A stretch of 64,000 nucleotides of DNA from Pseudonocardia endophytica (GTDB taxonomy: Bacteria > Actinomycetota > Actinomycetes > Mycobacteriales > Pseudonocardiaceae): the NCBI RefSeq assembly GCF_004339565.1, contig NZ_SMFZ01000001.1, positions 1,736,001 through 1,800,000 of the forward strand. The letters are read 5' to 3'. The notes below the pieces were generated by a model. It did no database searches. It worked only from the letters and a program-made list of their open reading frames with translations, and had not been told where the DNA came from. Shown piece by piece: positions 26,201 through 35,250 of the stretch. Numbering within the stretch: the first letter of the stretch is position 1; every line of letters starts with the position of its first letter. Position numbers and translations under genes: made by a program.

Positions 26201-27373
26201 ATGTCCCTCACCCCTCATCTGACCGGGTGGGCCCACACCCGCTTCGGCAAGTCCGACCTCCCGGACGTCGAGGCGTTGATGGCCGAGGTCTCGATCGCCG
26301 CCGTGCGCGACGCCGGCCTCGACCCACAGGACCTCGACGCGGTGTCCGTCGGGGTTTTCGGCACCGACATCACCCGACAGCGATTCGACGCGGCACTGGT
26401 CGGCACCGGCGCCCCCGAGCTGGCCTCGGTGCCCGCGGTGCGCTCGGAGAACGCCTGCGCGACCGGAAGCGCCGCCCTCTACGCAGCCTTCGACATGGTC
26501 GAGGCGGGACGTGCCCGCGCCGTGCTGGTCGTCGGCGCGGAGAAGATGACGCGGACGCCCGGCGACGCGGTCACCGACGTCCTGCTCGGAGCCGCCCACC
26601 TCCCGTCCGAGGGCGAGTTCGGGAGCTTCCCCGCCGTGTTCGCCTGGCTCGCTCGGCGCTACTCCGAGCGCTACGGCGACCCACGGCGGGCGTTGTCGCG
26701 GATCGCGGCGAAGAACCACCGCAACGGCGTGGCGAACCCGTACGCCCATCTGCGGCGCGATCTCGGCGTCGAGTTCTGCTCGACGGTCTCCGAGCGCAAC
26801 CCGCTCGTCGCCGACCCGCTGCTGCGCACCGACTGCTCGCTCGTCTCCGACGGCGCAGCCGCCGTCGTCGTGACCACGCCGGACGTCGCGGCAACCGCCC
26901 GCCGCGCGGTGGGCGTCCGGTCGCGGGTCCAGGCCAACGACCCGATGGCGATCGTCTCCCGCCCAGATCCGCTGGCCCTCGACGCCGGCCGCCGGGCATT
27001 CCGCGGGGCGCTGCACGAGGCCGGAGTCGGTCTGGACGGCCTCGACCTGATCGAGACCCACGACTGCTTTACCGTCGCCGAGCTGCTGCAGTACGAGGCG
27101 TTCGGGCTCGCCGAGCCCGGAAAGGCATCGGTCCTACTGGATGAAGGTCGCACCGAGCCCGACGGGACGCTACCGGTCAACGTCTCGGGCGGGCTGAAGG
27201 CGAAAGGCCACCCGATCGGCGCGACCGGAGTGTCCCAGCACGTCCTCGCGGCGATGCAGCTCGTCGGCGAAGCCGGTGACATGCAGCTCGCACGGGCCTA
27301 CCGCGCCGCGGTGTTCAACATGGGCGGCGCCGCGGTGGCCAACTACGCGACCGTGCTGGAAGGTGCGCGATGA
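26201..27373 (+). CDS. SCP2/SCPx-type thiolase (acetyl-CoA acetyltransferase-like)
   Basis: 390 residues. The nucleophile Cys is in SENACATGSAAL near residue 87, with HDCFTVAELLQYE near 287 and GGLKAKGHPIGATG near 330, so the thiolase residues are intact. Such proteins cleave 3-ketoacyl-CoA or act with lipid-transfer partners. It has no DUF35 partner beside it, unlike the homologue at 50305. GGAGGAG is upstream and the stop overlaps the ligase start. Confidence 0.87.
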   Translation: MSLTPHLTGWAHTRFGKSDLPDVEALMAEVSIAAVRDAGLDPQDLDAVSVGVFGTDITRQRFDAALVGTGAPELASVPAVRSENACATGSAALYAAFDMVEAGRARAVLVVGAEKMTRTPGDAVTDVLLGAAHLPSEGEFGSFPAVFAWLARRYSERYGDPRRALSRIAAKNHRNGVANPYAHLRRDLGVEFCSTVSERNPLVADPLLRTDCSLVSDGAAAVVVTTPDVAATARRAVGVRSRVQANDPMAIVSRPDPLALDAGRRAFRGALHEAGVGLDGLDLIETHDCFTVAELLQYEAFGLAEPGKASVLLDEGRTEPDGTLPVNVSGGLKAKGHPIGATGVSQHVLAAMQLVGEAGDMQLARAYRAAVFNMGGAAVANYATVLEGAR

Positions 27374-28950
27374 CGTCTCCCGCGGTCCGCGCCGTGAACC
27401 TCGCGGAGATGCTGTCCCAGACCGCCCGCAGGCTCCCGGACGCCACCGCGGTCGTGCACGGCTCGGTCCGGTGGACGTGGCGCGAGCTGAACGAGGGCGC
27501 CGACCGGGTGAGCGCGGCGCTGCGCCGCACCGGGGTCCGCACCGGCGACTGCGTGCTGCTCCACGCCCGGAACCATCCCGAGTACATCCAGTCGCTCTAC
27601 GGCATCTGGCGGGCCGGGGCGGCCGTCGCACCCACCAACGTGCGCCTCACTCCAGCAGACGTCGCCGTGATCGCCGACGTCTGCCGTCCGGTTGCGATGA
27701 TCGCCTCGGCCGGGACGGGAGACCACGTCGCCGCGGTCCGCGAAACCACAGGCCTCGCCTCCGGCGTGCTGTGGATCGACGGGGACGGCGGGCCGGACGC
27801 CGTCGCCGACCTGCCACCAGCAGCAGGAGGCGAAGCTGGGAACGCCATCGTCGAGGTGGGGGCACACGCCTGGTACTTCTTCACCTCGGGGACGAGCGGG
27901 GCACCTAAGGCCGCCATCCTGACCCACGACCAGCTCGGCTTCGTCACGACCAACCACGCCGCTGACCTGATGCCCGGACTGTCCGAGTCCGACGTGTCGC
28001 TCGCGGTCGCACCACTGTCGCACGGCGCGGGGGTGCACCTCTTGCCGCAGGTGGCTCGCGGCGCGCCCACGGTGATCCCGACGTCGTCACGGCTGCACGC
28101 CGAGGAAGTCTGGGGACTTGTCGAGCAGGAACGTGTGACGAACATGTTCACTGTCCCCACGATCCTGACGACGCTGACCGACGATCCCGCGGTCGAGAAG
28201 TTCGACCACTCCTCGCTACGGCACATCATCTACGCGGGCGCTCCGATGCTCAATGCCGACCGGGACCGCGCGCTCGAGGTCCTTGGTCCGGTGCTGGTGC
28301 AGTACTACGGCCTGGGCGAGGTGACCGGCAACATCACCGTTCTACCGCCGGTCGAGCACAGGAGGCCGCAACCCGACGACGTAGAGATCGGCACCTGCGG
28401 TCGCCCGCGGACCGGGATGCAGATCGCGATCCTCGACGACGCAGGCGTCGAGCTAGGCCCGGGCGAGATCGGCGAGATCTGCGTGGCCGGCCCCGCGGTC
28501 TGCGCCGGCTACCTCGCGAACGAAACGGCGACGGCAACCGCGTTCGAGGGCGGCTGGTTCCACACCGGCGACATCGGCACCCTCGACGAGCACGGCTACC
28601 TCTATATCACCGGACGCGCCTCCGACATGTACATCTCGGGCGGCTCGAACGTCCACCCGCGCGACATCGAGGAGAAGCTCGCCGCGCACCCGGCCGTCGC
28701 GGAAGTCGCCGTGTTGGGGATGCCACACCCCAAGTGGGGCGAGATCGGGGTGGCAGTGTGGGTGTCCCAGCCCGGTGCGGAGACCGACAGTGCGGAACTG
28801 CTCGGCTGGCTCGAACCGAAGCTCGCTCGCTACAAACTGCCCAAATACTGCATCCGCTGGTCCGAGCTTCCCAAGTCCGGCTACGGGAAGATTGTCAAGA
28901 GAACGATCCGGGACAAGCTCATCTCGTCTGGGTGGGCTCCATCGAACTGA
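27370..28950 (+). CDS. Acyl-CoA synthetase (AMP-forming)
   Basis: 526 residues: P-loop FFTSGTSGAPKAAILTH near 172, YGLGEVTGN near 314, GGWFHTGDIG near 395, GRASDMYISGG near 415, and C-terminal KSGYGKIVKR. It is last in the 21680-28950 operon with a 4-base overlap. It likely activates the acid processed by the operon's thiolase and SDR. The class is close to long-/medium-chain FadD ligases; the substrate is unknown. Confidence 0.88.
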   Translation: MTSPAVRAVNLAEMLSQTARRLPDATAVVHGSVRWTWRELNEGADRVSAALRRTGVRTGDCVLLHARNHPEYIQSLYGIWRAGAAVAPTNVRLTPADVAVIADVCRPVAMIASAGTGDHVAAVRETTGLASGVLWIDGDGGPDAVADLPPAAGGEAGNAIVEVGAHAWYFFTSGTSGAPKAAILTHDQLGFVTTNHAADLMPGLSESDVSLAVAPLSHGAGVHLLPQVARGAPTVIPTSSRLHAEEVWGLVEQERVTNMFTVPTILTTLTDDPAVEKFDHSSLRHIIYAGAPMLNADRDRALEVLGPVLVQYYGLGEVTGNITVLPPVEHRRPQPDDVEIGTCGRPRTGMQIAILDDAGVELGPGEIGEICVAGPAVCAGYLANETATATAFEGGWFHTGDIGTLDEHGYLYITGRASDMYISGGSNVHPRDIEEKLAAHPAVAEVAVLGMPHPKWGEIGVAVWVSQPGAETDSAELLGWLEPKLARYKLPKYCIRWSELPKSGYGKIVKRTIRDKLISSGWAPSN

Positions 28951-29246
28951 GCAGCCGACGTGGTCGCACGCAGTTCGATCAACGGGACCTCGGCCTTGCC
29001 CGGCCACCAGGTCGTTCACCGATCCTGCCCGATGCCCGTGTCGTCCATAGGACAACGATCGCGGTGTTGTGGCGATCTTCGCACCGATCGACATCGTCCG
29101 GTGGGTGGCTCCGCGGCGGGTTCACCCGACATCGCCCTCGGCTCCGTCAGTGATTGTCACCATCGCCCGTCGCCGGTGCCACTGCGACGTGGTTCAGGGT
29201 GGCCTCCGGCCATTCGTGGCCGGCATCCCCGCGGCCGTGGCGCGCC
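28951..29246. other. Convergent intergenic region
   Basis: 296 bases between the ligase and the CPBP protease gene. I find no supported gene, repeat or strong hairpin. Confidence 0.35.
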
Positions 29247-29981
29247 TCAGCTCAAGCCCAGAGCCTCGACCAGCCCGAAACCGTGGGCGAGGATCGACAA
29301 GGAGTTGAAGGTGATGTGCACGACGAACGAGGGCCAGATCGACCTGGTCCGGTAGAACAGCCAGGCGGACCACAGGCCGACCACGAGCGCGGTCGGGAGC
29401 ACGTCGTTGATGCCGTGTGACACCGCGAACACCACACCGCTCCCGATCACGGTGACCCAGGCACCCCACCGCCGCAAGAACGAGGCGAGCAGACCGCGGA
29501 ACAGCAGCTCCTCGCCGATCGGCGTGAGGATCCCACCGAGCACGAGCGTGACGAGCAGCGAGGCGACGCCGGCCCCGTAGGCGGAACGGTAGTCCTCCTG
29601 GACCGCTTCCGACCCCGGGAAGAGCGGGCCGCTGAGCAGGGTCAGCACCGAGCCCACGACCAGGCAGACAACGGCACCGACGAACGCGATCGCCAGCCAT
29701 CGCCCGGCCACGCTGCGGAATCCGAACGGGCCCAGAGCTCGAATCCGGACCAGCACCGCCGCGATGAACGCCCCGGCGGGGGCGAGCCCGGACAGTGCGA
29801 ACTGCAGCATGCCTGCCACCGCAGGGGCGCTGGGCGGAGCGACCACGAAGATCAGGGCGCCTCCCACCGCGTACAGCACCACTGCGGTGACCACTGCGGT
29901 CAACAGCTCGGGCCATCCCGGCCGCGGCGCGTCGAGTCGCGAAACGATCGTCTGCGTGTCTGCTCGCTCGGGCACGCGCAC
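29247..29981 (-). CDS. CPBP-family intramembrane metalloprotease (CAAX protease-like)
   Basis: 244 residues with about eight hydrophobic segments and the family motifs in order: EELLFRG near 158, FAVSHGIN near 190, and HITFN near 226. Glu and His residues would bind zinc in the membrane. Actinobacterial members are usually of unknown substrate. It stands alone, unrelated to the catabolic genes around it. Confidence 0.85.
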   Translation of the reverse strand: MRVPERADTQTIVSRLDAPRPGWPELLTAVVTAVVLYAVGGALIFVVAPPSAPAVAGMLQFALSGLAPAGAFIAAVLVRIRALGPFGFRSVAGRWLAIAFVGAVVCLVVGSVLTLLSGPLFPGSEAVQEDYRSAYGAGVASLLVTLVLGGILTPIGEELLFRGLLASFLRRWGAWVTVIGSGVVFAVSHGINDVLPTALVVGLWSAWLFYRTRSIWPSFVVHITFNSLSILAHGFGLVEALGLS

Positions 29982-30151
29982 AAGTTGAAACCATGCCGCC
30001 GGGGCAAGGTCAAGCTCTTCACCGTGTCAGGTGCGGGGGTCGCAGCCCCAGCTCCATCTCGTCCACCTGCGCAGCCGTCGACAAGTAGCCCATGACAGCG
30101 TTGTCGGACGACACCACGCGTCCGATCCACAAGATCGACCTTCGTGCGTGC

Positions 30152-30184
30152 GATACTCGGTTCCGTATATGATGCTCGGTTCCG
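30152..30184. promoter_or_regulatory. Direct-repeat operator candidate before the GntR gene
   Basis: GATACTCGGTTCCG (30152-30165) and GATGCTCGGTTCCG (30171-30184), 19 bases apart, with TATAT between them. The second copy ends 15 bases before the ATG. Its reverse strand contains CATCATATA, also seen at 54680. Autoregulation by the GntR protein is the simple reading. Confidence 0.5.
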
Positions 30185-30199
30185 AAGGGTGGACGAGCG

Positions 30200-30901
30200 A
30201 TGGCGAAGGATGTGGTCCGAATTTCCGACAACGGCTCCCGGCGCCAGCAGCTGCCCGAGGAAGTGGCCGGTTACGTGCGCGAACTCATCCTGTCCGGCAC
30301 GGTGAAGCCGGGTGAGTTCCTGCGCATGGAGCCCATCGCCGAGGCCGTCGGCGTCAGCAACACGCCGGTCCGCGAAGGCCTTCTCACCCTGTCCAGCGAG
30401 GGGTTCGTCCAGCTGGTCCCCCGGCGCGGATTCGTGGTCGCACCGGTCTCGCAGCAGGACATCCGGGACCTGTTCTGGGCTCAGGCCCAGCTCGCGGCCG
30501 AGCTCGCCGCGCGCGCGGCCAAGAAGATCTCCCCGGAGACGGTCGCGCGTCTCGAGGAGATCGACGAACAGTTCCGCGCCGCCGTCGATCGTCGCGATCA
30601 TGATGCGGTCGCGAATCTGGGACACCGGTTCCACCGGGAGATCAACCTCGCGGCGGACTCGCGGCGCCTGACCCTGCTGCTCGGCTCCGTGGTGCGGCAT
30701 CTGCCGAACCGCTTCTACGCGTCGATCGAGGGACAGGTCGCGTCCACGCACGACGACCACCCCGAGCTGATCGAGGCGCTGCGCTCCCGCAACGCCCGCA
30801 AGGCGCGCTCGCTGACCGAGAAACACATCCTCGAGGGCGCCGACGGCGTGATCCACATGCTCGAGGAGCGGGGGCTCTGGGCCGGGGAGCAGTCCGCATA
30901 G
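30200..30901 (+). CDS. GntR-family regulator with FCD ligand domain
   Basis: 233 residues. The N-terminal GntR winged helix spans about 18-85 (QLPEEVAGYVRELILSGTV, PIAEAVGVSNTPVREGLLTL). The FCD helical domain spans 95-220, with the metal-site-type residues HRFHREINLAAD and SRNARKARSLTEKHI. FCD regulators commonly sense carboxylic acids. It stands at the left edge of the acyl-CoA island and is the best candidate for the AT-rich sites at 33777, 44486, 54674 and 61241. Confidence 0.9.
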   Translation: MAKDVVRISDNGSRRQQLPEEVAGYVRELILSGTVKPGEFLRMEPIAEAVGVSNTPVREGLLTLSSEGFVQLVPRRGFVVAPVSQQDIRDLFWAQAQLAAELAARAAKKISPETVARLEEIDEQFRAAVDRRDHDAVANLGHRFHREINLAADSRRLTLLLGSVVRHLPNRFYASIEGQVASTHDDHPELIEALRSRNARKARSLTEKHILEGADGVIHMLEERGLWAGEQSA

Positions 30902-30905
30902 GAAC

Positions 30906-32027
30906 TCACCCGGCGGGGCGGCTCCATGCGTCGACGACGTCGTCCACGTCGAGGAGCCGGTCGCTCGGTGTACCCGGTGCCCGGCCGGGCGTGCGCCCGA
31001 AGCGCGGCGCAGGCGACGGGTGTTGAACGCCCGCGACCGACTGGTACAGGTCGCGCTCGACGTTGTGCGGGTGCTTCACGGCCTCGTCGAACGTCCACAC
31101 CGGAGTGACGCAGGCGTCGGTGCCCTCGTAGACCTCGGCCCACTCGTCGCGCGTGCGGGCGGCGATCGCGTCGGCGATGTGCGCACGGAGCTCCGGCCAG
31201 CGTTCCTGGTCGTCCTGCTCCGGCCAGTCGTGCGTCGCCACGCCGAGCCGGGACACGAACTCGTCGTAGAAGCTGGGCTCCAGAGCGCCGACGGCGAGGT
31301 ATCCGCCGCATGCGCACCGGTAGGTGTCGTAGAACGGCGCGCCCGAGTCCAGGTAGTTCGTGCCGGGCACGTCGCTGTACCGGCCGGCCGCACGCAGGCC
31401 CTGGAGCTTCGCCGTCAGGAGCGCCACCCCGTCCACCATCGCGGCGTCGAGCACCTGCCCGACACCGGACGTGCGCGCCTCCAGCACGGCCGAGACGATA
31501 CCGAAGGCCGCGAGCAGGCCGCCGCCCGCATAGTCGCCCAGCAGGTTGATCGGCGGTCGCGGAGCCTCTCCGGCGCGGGCCATCGCGTGCAGGGCACCCG
31601 ACTGCGCGACGTAGTTGATGTCGTGACCGGCGGTCCGCGCCAGGGGGCCGTACTGCCCGTACCCGGTCAGCCGTGCATAGACGACCGCCGGGTTGCGGTC
31701 GTGGACCTGCTCTGGACCGAGGCCGAGACGCTCGGCGACGCCCGGACGGTAGCCCTCGACGAAGACATCGGCGCGCTCGACGAGAGCCAGCACGGACTCG
31801 GTCCCGGACGGGTCCTTCAGATCCACCGCCACCGACGAGACGCCGCGGTTCGCCAGGTCGTGCTCGGCCGCCATCCCCTCGGTCTGGCCGAGCGCGCGCC
31901 CAGCGCGGCTCGGCGGCCGGGTCACGCGGACCACGTCCGCGCCCATGTCCGCGAGCAGCATGCCGGCGAACGGCGTCGGCCCCATCCCGGCCAGGCTGAC
32001 GACCCGCACCCCGGACAGCGGCCCCAT
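30906..32027 (-). CDS. Alpha-methylacyl-CoA racemase-type CaiB/BaiF family protein
   Basis: 373 residues with the racemase-branch signature: GMGPTPFAGMLLADMGADVVRV at the N-terminus, GHDINYVAQSGALH near 150 carrying the His-Asp pair, and GDYAGGG. It would invert the 2-methyl centre of an acyl-CoA so that an S-specific acyl-CoA dehydrogenase can act. The adjacent upstream gene is an acyl-CoA dehydrogenase (TGATG overlap). A second racemase lies at 53322. Confidence 0.87.
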   Translation of the reverse strand: MGPLSGVRVVSLAGMGPTPFAGMLLADMGADVVRVTRPPSRAGRALGQTEGMAAEHDLANRGVSSVAVDLKDPSGTESVLALVERADVFVEGYRPGVAERLGLGPEQVHDRNPAVVYARLTGYGQYGPLARTAGHDINYVAQSGALHAMARAGEAPRPPINLLGDYAGGGLLAAFGIVSAVLEARTSGVGQVLDAAMVDGVALLTAKLQGLRAAGRYSDVPGTNYLDSGAPFYDTYRCACGGYLAVGALEPSFYDEFVSRLGVATHDWPEQDDQERWPELRAHIADAIAARTRDEWAEVYEGTDACVTPVWTFDEAVKHPHNVERDLYQSVAGVQHPSPAPRFGRTPGRAPGTPSDRLLDVDDVVDAWSRPAG

Positions 32028-33202
32028 CAGTAGGCCCGCGGCAGCTTCAGCACCTGGTTGGAGATGTAGTTCAGCACCATCTCCTGGGAGAACGGCGCGT
32101 TGCGCAGCAGCCGGACCTCCCGCCACAGACGCTCGACGTGGTACTCCTTCGCGTACGCGTAACCGCCCATGGTCGACATGGCCCGGTCGCACGCCTCGAA
32201 ACCGGACTCGGCGCCGAGGAACTTCGCGGCGGCCGACAGCTCGCCGCAGTTCTCGCCTGCGTCGAACTGCGCGGCGGCCTTCATCGCGATCGCCTCGGCC
32301 GCCTCCAACCGGATCCAGGAGTCCGCGAGCGGATGCGCGACGGCCTGGTTCTTGCCGATCGGGCGGTCGAACACGACCCGGTCCTTCGCGTACTGCGTGG
32401 CCAGGTCCAGCCCGGAGCGGCCGAGCCCGATCCCCTCCATGCCGACCACGATTCGCTCCGGGTTCAGGCCGTCGATCAGGTAGTAGAAGCCCTTGTCGAC
32501 CTCGCCGACCACCTCGTCGTCGGAGACCTCGAGGTTGTCGATGAACAGCTCGTTCGAGTCGATCGCCGCCCGCCCGAGCTTCTCGATCTCGGTGACGGTG
32601 ATCCGGTCCCGGTTCAGGTCGGTGAAGAACAGCGTCATCCCGTGCAGCGGCTTCGCCTCGTCACGCGGCGAGGTGCGGGCCAGCAGCAGGATCTTGTGCG
32701 CGTTCTGCGCGTTCGTGATCCACACCTTCTGCCCGTTGACGACGTACCCGCCGTCGATCTTCTCGGCCTTCGTGCGGATCCGGGACGTGTCCACGCCGGC
32801 CGTCGGCTCGGTGACGCCGAACGCCGTCAGGACCTCACCGGCGGCGATCTTCGGGAGCCACTCGCGCTTCATCGCCTCGGAGCCGTGGCGCACGATCGGC
32901 GCCGGCGGGAAGACGTAGAAGTGGATCGCCGAGCCGCCGCTCATCCCCGCACCGGACGCCGCGATCTCGCCCATCATGACGGCCGCCTCGGTGATGCCGA
33001 GCCCGAGCCCGCCGTACTCCTCGGGGATCATCCCGCCGAGCCAGCCGCCCTCGGCGAACGCGTTCACGAACTCCCAGGGGTAGGCGTGCTCGGCGTCGCA
33101 GCGCCGCCAGTAGTCCCAGTCGAACTTGCGGGCGAGGCCGCGCACGGTCTCGCGGATCAGTACGAGATCGGACGGCTCGGTGGTGGTCGCGGTGGTGGTC
33201 AC
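32027..33202 (-). CDS. Acyl-CoA dehydrogenase, helix-G catalytic Glu type
   Basis: 391 residues from GTG 33202 with GAGGAG upstream. Flavin motifs are FGVTEPTAGVDTS and VWITNAQNAH. The usual C-terminal YEGTSE catalytic position reads RNAPFSQ, without Glu. LNPERIVVG matches the position of the catalytic Glu in isovaleryl-CoA-type dehydrogenases, so a branched substrate is plausible. It lies between MaoC and racemase genes, giving a racemise, dehydrogenate, hydrate set. Confidence 0.88.
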   Translation of the reverse strand: MTTTATTTEPSDLVLIRETVRGLARKFDWDYWRRCDAEHAYPWEFVNAFAEGGWLGGMIPEEYGGLGLGITEAAVMMGEIAASGAGMSGGSAIHFYVFPPAPIVRHGSEAMKREWLPKIAAGEVLTAFGVTEPTAGVDTSRIRTKAEKIDGGYVVNGQKVWITNAQNAHKILLLARTSPRDEAKPLHGMTLFFTDLNRDRITVTEIEKLGRAAIDSNELFIDNLEVSDDEVVGEVDKGFYYLIDGLNPERIVVGMEGIGLGRSGLDLATQYAKDRVVFDRPIGKNQAVAHPLADSWIRLEAAEAIAMKAAAQFDAGENCGELSAAAKFLGAESGFEACDRAMSTMGGYAYAKEYHVERLWREVRLLRNAPFSQEMVLNYISNQVLKLPRAY

Positions 33203-33231
33203 TGCGTGCTCCTCTACGCGAAGTCTGCTGC

Positions 33232-33705
33232 TCAAGAAGCTGCGGCGGCCTGCTCGGCGGGCCGTTTCATCATCAGGCCGACCCGGACGGCGTCGCAGAC
33301 GACCTCGTCGCGCTGGTTGATGCCGAGGTGGCGGAACGTGACGATCCCGGAGTCGTCGCGGCTCTTGGACTCCCGGGTCTCGACGATCTCGGTGCGCACC
33401 CGGATGGTGTCGCCGTGGAAGACCGGCTTCGGGAACTTGATCTCGTTGAACCCGAGGTTGCCGAGCGTCGTCCCCTGGGTCGTCTCCGGCACCGTGATCC
33501 CGGAGACGAGGCCGAGGATGAACAGGCTGTTGACGAGCCGCTGCCCGTGGATCGAGTTCTTCGAGTACTCGGCGTCGAGGTGCAGCGGGGCCAGGTTCAG
33601 GGTCAGCGAGCTGAACAGGACGTTGTCGGTCTCGGTGACCGTGCGTCGGGTGGCGTGCTCGATGGCCTGGCCCGGCTCGAACTCCTCGAAGTACAGGCCG
33701 CTCAT
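33232..33705 (-). CDS. MaoC-family hydratase (mesaconyl/itaconyl-CoA hydratase-like)
   Basis: 157 residues, a single hot-dog domain. The stretch RTVTETDNVLFSSLTLNLAP followed by LHLDAEY is typical of the mesaconyl-CoA/itaconyl-CoA hydratase branch, with its conserved His in PLHLD. It adds water across a double bond of a branched enoyl-CoA. It is the first gene of the 33705-30906 operon, facing MmgE/PrpD across a 126-base promoter gap. It leads a set resembling the mycobacterial leucine/itaconate locus (MaoC, FadE, CitE). Confidence 0.87.
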   Translation of the reverse strand: MSGLYFEEFEPGQAIEHATRRTVTETDNVLFSSLTLNLAPLHLDAEYSKNSIHGQRLVNSLFILGLVSGITVPETTQGTTLGNLGFNEIKFPKPVFHGDTIRVRTEIVETRESKSRDDSGIVTFRHLGINQRDEVVCDAVRVGLMMKRPAEQAAAAS

Positions 33706-33776
33706 GCGTGGTCCTCCTCGTGGGGGCGGCGGCGTCGTCGGACCGCCGCGGTGCTACTGCGTTGCCACCGCAAGCT

Positions 33777-33795
33777 ACACAATATATTATGTTGG
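33777..33795. promoter_or_regulatory. AT-rich operator candidate, divergent promoter of MaoC and PrpD operons
   Basis: ACACAATATATTATGTTGG, with palindromic core AATATATT flanked by ACA and TGT. It recurs with little change at 44486, 54674 and 61241, each time in a promoter region of this island. TATATT could also serve as a -10 box. Confidence 0.6.
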
Positions 33796-33831
33796 AGCAA
33801 CGTGAGCCCCGATGGAGAGGACCCGACGACC

Positions 33832-35250
33832 ATGCAGAACACCCCGCCGGTGGAAGCCGCACTCGGTCGTCTGGTGGCCGGGCTCGAGTTCGACGCGATC
33901 CCGGCCGACGCGCTAGCGGGAGCCCGCCGGCTGATGCAGGACCAGCTCGCGCTCCAGGTCGGTTGCGAGGCGCTGCCGTGGAGCCGGGCCGTGGTGGAGC
34001 TCGGTCGTGCTCGGCACGCCCCCGGGTCGGCGCGCGTGGTCGTCACCGGCGACGCGATGAGCCCGGCCGACGCCGCGTTCGTCAACGCGACGCTCGGACA
34101 CAGCTTCGAGTACGACGACGCCCACCGGGCCAGCTCCAGCCATCCCGGCAGCTGTGTGGTGTCCACCGCGCTCGCGATCGGCGAGCAGGACGGGCTGACG
34201 CTGCGCGACGTGCTGCTCGGCGTCGTCGCCGGCTACGAGGCCTACACGCGCATCGGCGTGCTCGCCGCGCCGGATCTGCTGGAGACGGGCTACCACCCGC
34301 ACGCGATGCTGTCCCCGTTCGGCGCCGCCGCGGTCGTCGCGAGGATGCGCGGTTTCGACGTCGAGCGGACCACCCACGCGCTCGCGATCGCCATGAGCCA
34401 TTGCGGCGGCACCACCGAGTACACGTCGTCGGGCGGTTCGGTGAAGCGGCTGCACGCCGGGATCGGCACCCGCGGAGGTGTCCAGGCGGCCGAGATGGCC
34501 GAGGCGGGCATCACCGGCCCGACGTCCTACCTGACCGGCTCGAAGGGTTTCTTCGGGACCTTCCTGCGCCGCGACCCCGGCCCGGACGCCGCCGAGGCCT
34601 TCTCCCCGGACCGGCCGTTCGAGGTGGGCCGGGTCTGGATCAAGCCGTACTGCTGCTGCGGCTGCTGCCACGCCTACGTCGACGGGGCGCGGGAGCTGGC
34701 CGCTCCGGCCGACAAGATCACCGGCGTCGAGCTGGCGATCCAGGCGGGGGCCGACGTCGTCGTCGGGAACCGGAACGCGAACTCCTATGCGCCGCAGAAC
34801 ATCGTGAACCTGCAGTACAGCCTGCCGTTCCAGGTCGCGTTCGCGCTGACCGGCCACGGCAACGGGTTCAGCACGCACTTCGACTACCTCGAGGGGCGAC
34901 TCAAGCTCACCGAGGACGGTGACGGCGCAGAGGTCGCGCAGCTCGCTCAGCGGGTCCGGATCACCCCGAACCCGGAGCTCGACGCCGGCTACCCCGGCAA
35001 GTGGGTCGGCGACATCACCGTCACCTACGCCGACGGGACGTCCGCGCACCGGTTCGTGGAGGACTCCAGCGGGACGGTCGAGAACCCGATCTCCCGGACG
35101 GACCTGGATGCGAAGTTCCGGGATCTCACCGTCGGACGGCTGGGTGCCGCGGGCGGTGAGGAGCTGCTGCGCACGATCACCGACGGCGACCTCGACATGC
35201 CGGCGTCCGCGCTGGCCGACCAGCTGATCGTGAGGACGTCCGTTGCCTGA
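33832..35250 (+). CDS. MmgE/PrpD family protein
   Basis: 472 residues of the 2-methylcitrate dehydratase / cis-aconitate decarboxylase superfamily. It has GHSFEYDDAHRASSSHPG near 87, GYEAYTRIG near 138, and a helical domain with the substrate-site segment near 280. That segment is unusually Cys-rich (KPYCCCGCCHAYVDG); most relatives have one or two Cys there. It would dehydrate or decarboxylate a branched tricarboxylic or hydroxy acid. It is paired with a CoA transferase whose start overlaps its end by eight bases. Confidence 0.88.
   Translation: MQNTPPVEAALGRLVAGLEFDAIPADALAGARRLMQDQLALQVGCEALPWSRAVVELGRARHAPGSARVVVTGDAMSPADAAFVNATLGHSFEYDDAHRASSSHPGSCVVSTALAIGEQDGLTLRDVLLGVVAGYEAYTRIGVLAAPDLLETGYHPHAMLSPFGAAAVVARMRGFDVERTTHALAIAMSHCGGTTEYTSSGGSVKRLHAGIGTRGGVQAAEMAEAGITGPTSYLTGSKGFFGTFLRRDPGPDAAEAFSPDRPFEVGRVWIKPYCCCGCCHAYVDGARELAAPADKITGVELAIQAGADVVVGNRNANSYAPQNIVNLQYSLPFQVAFALTGHGNGFSTHFDYLEGRLKLTEDGDGAEVAQLAQRVRITPNPELDAGYPGKWVGDITVTYADGTSAHRFVEDSSGTVENPISRTDLDAKFRDLTVGRLGAAGGEELLRTITDGDLDMPASALADQLIVRTSVA

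Noticed and set aside
30019..30231. Possible 70-codon minus-strand gene overlapping the GntR promoter
   Set aside because: No family, no ribosome-binding site, and it covers the direct-repeat operator and the GntR start.
33777..33795. AT-rich element as a plain -10 box only
   Set aside because: The similarity extends beyond TATATT into flanking CACA and TG bases at several promoters, so I kept it as an operator candidate while noting the -10 possibility.
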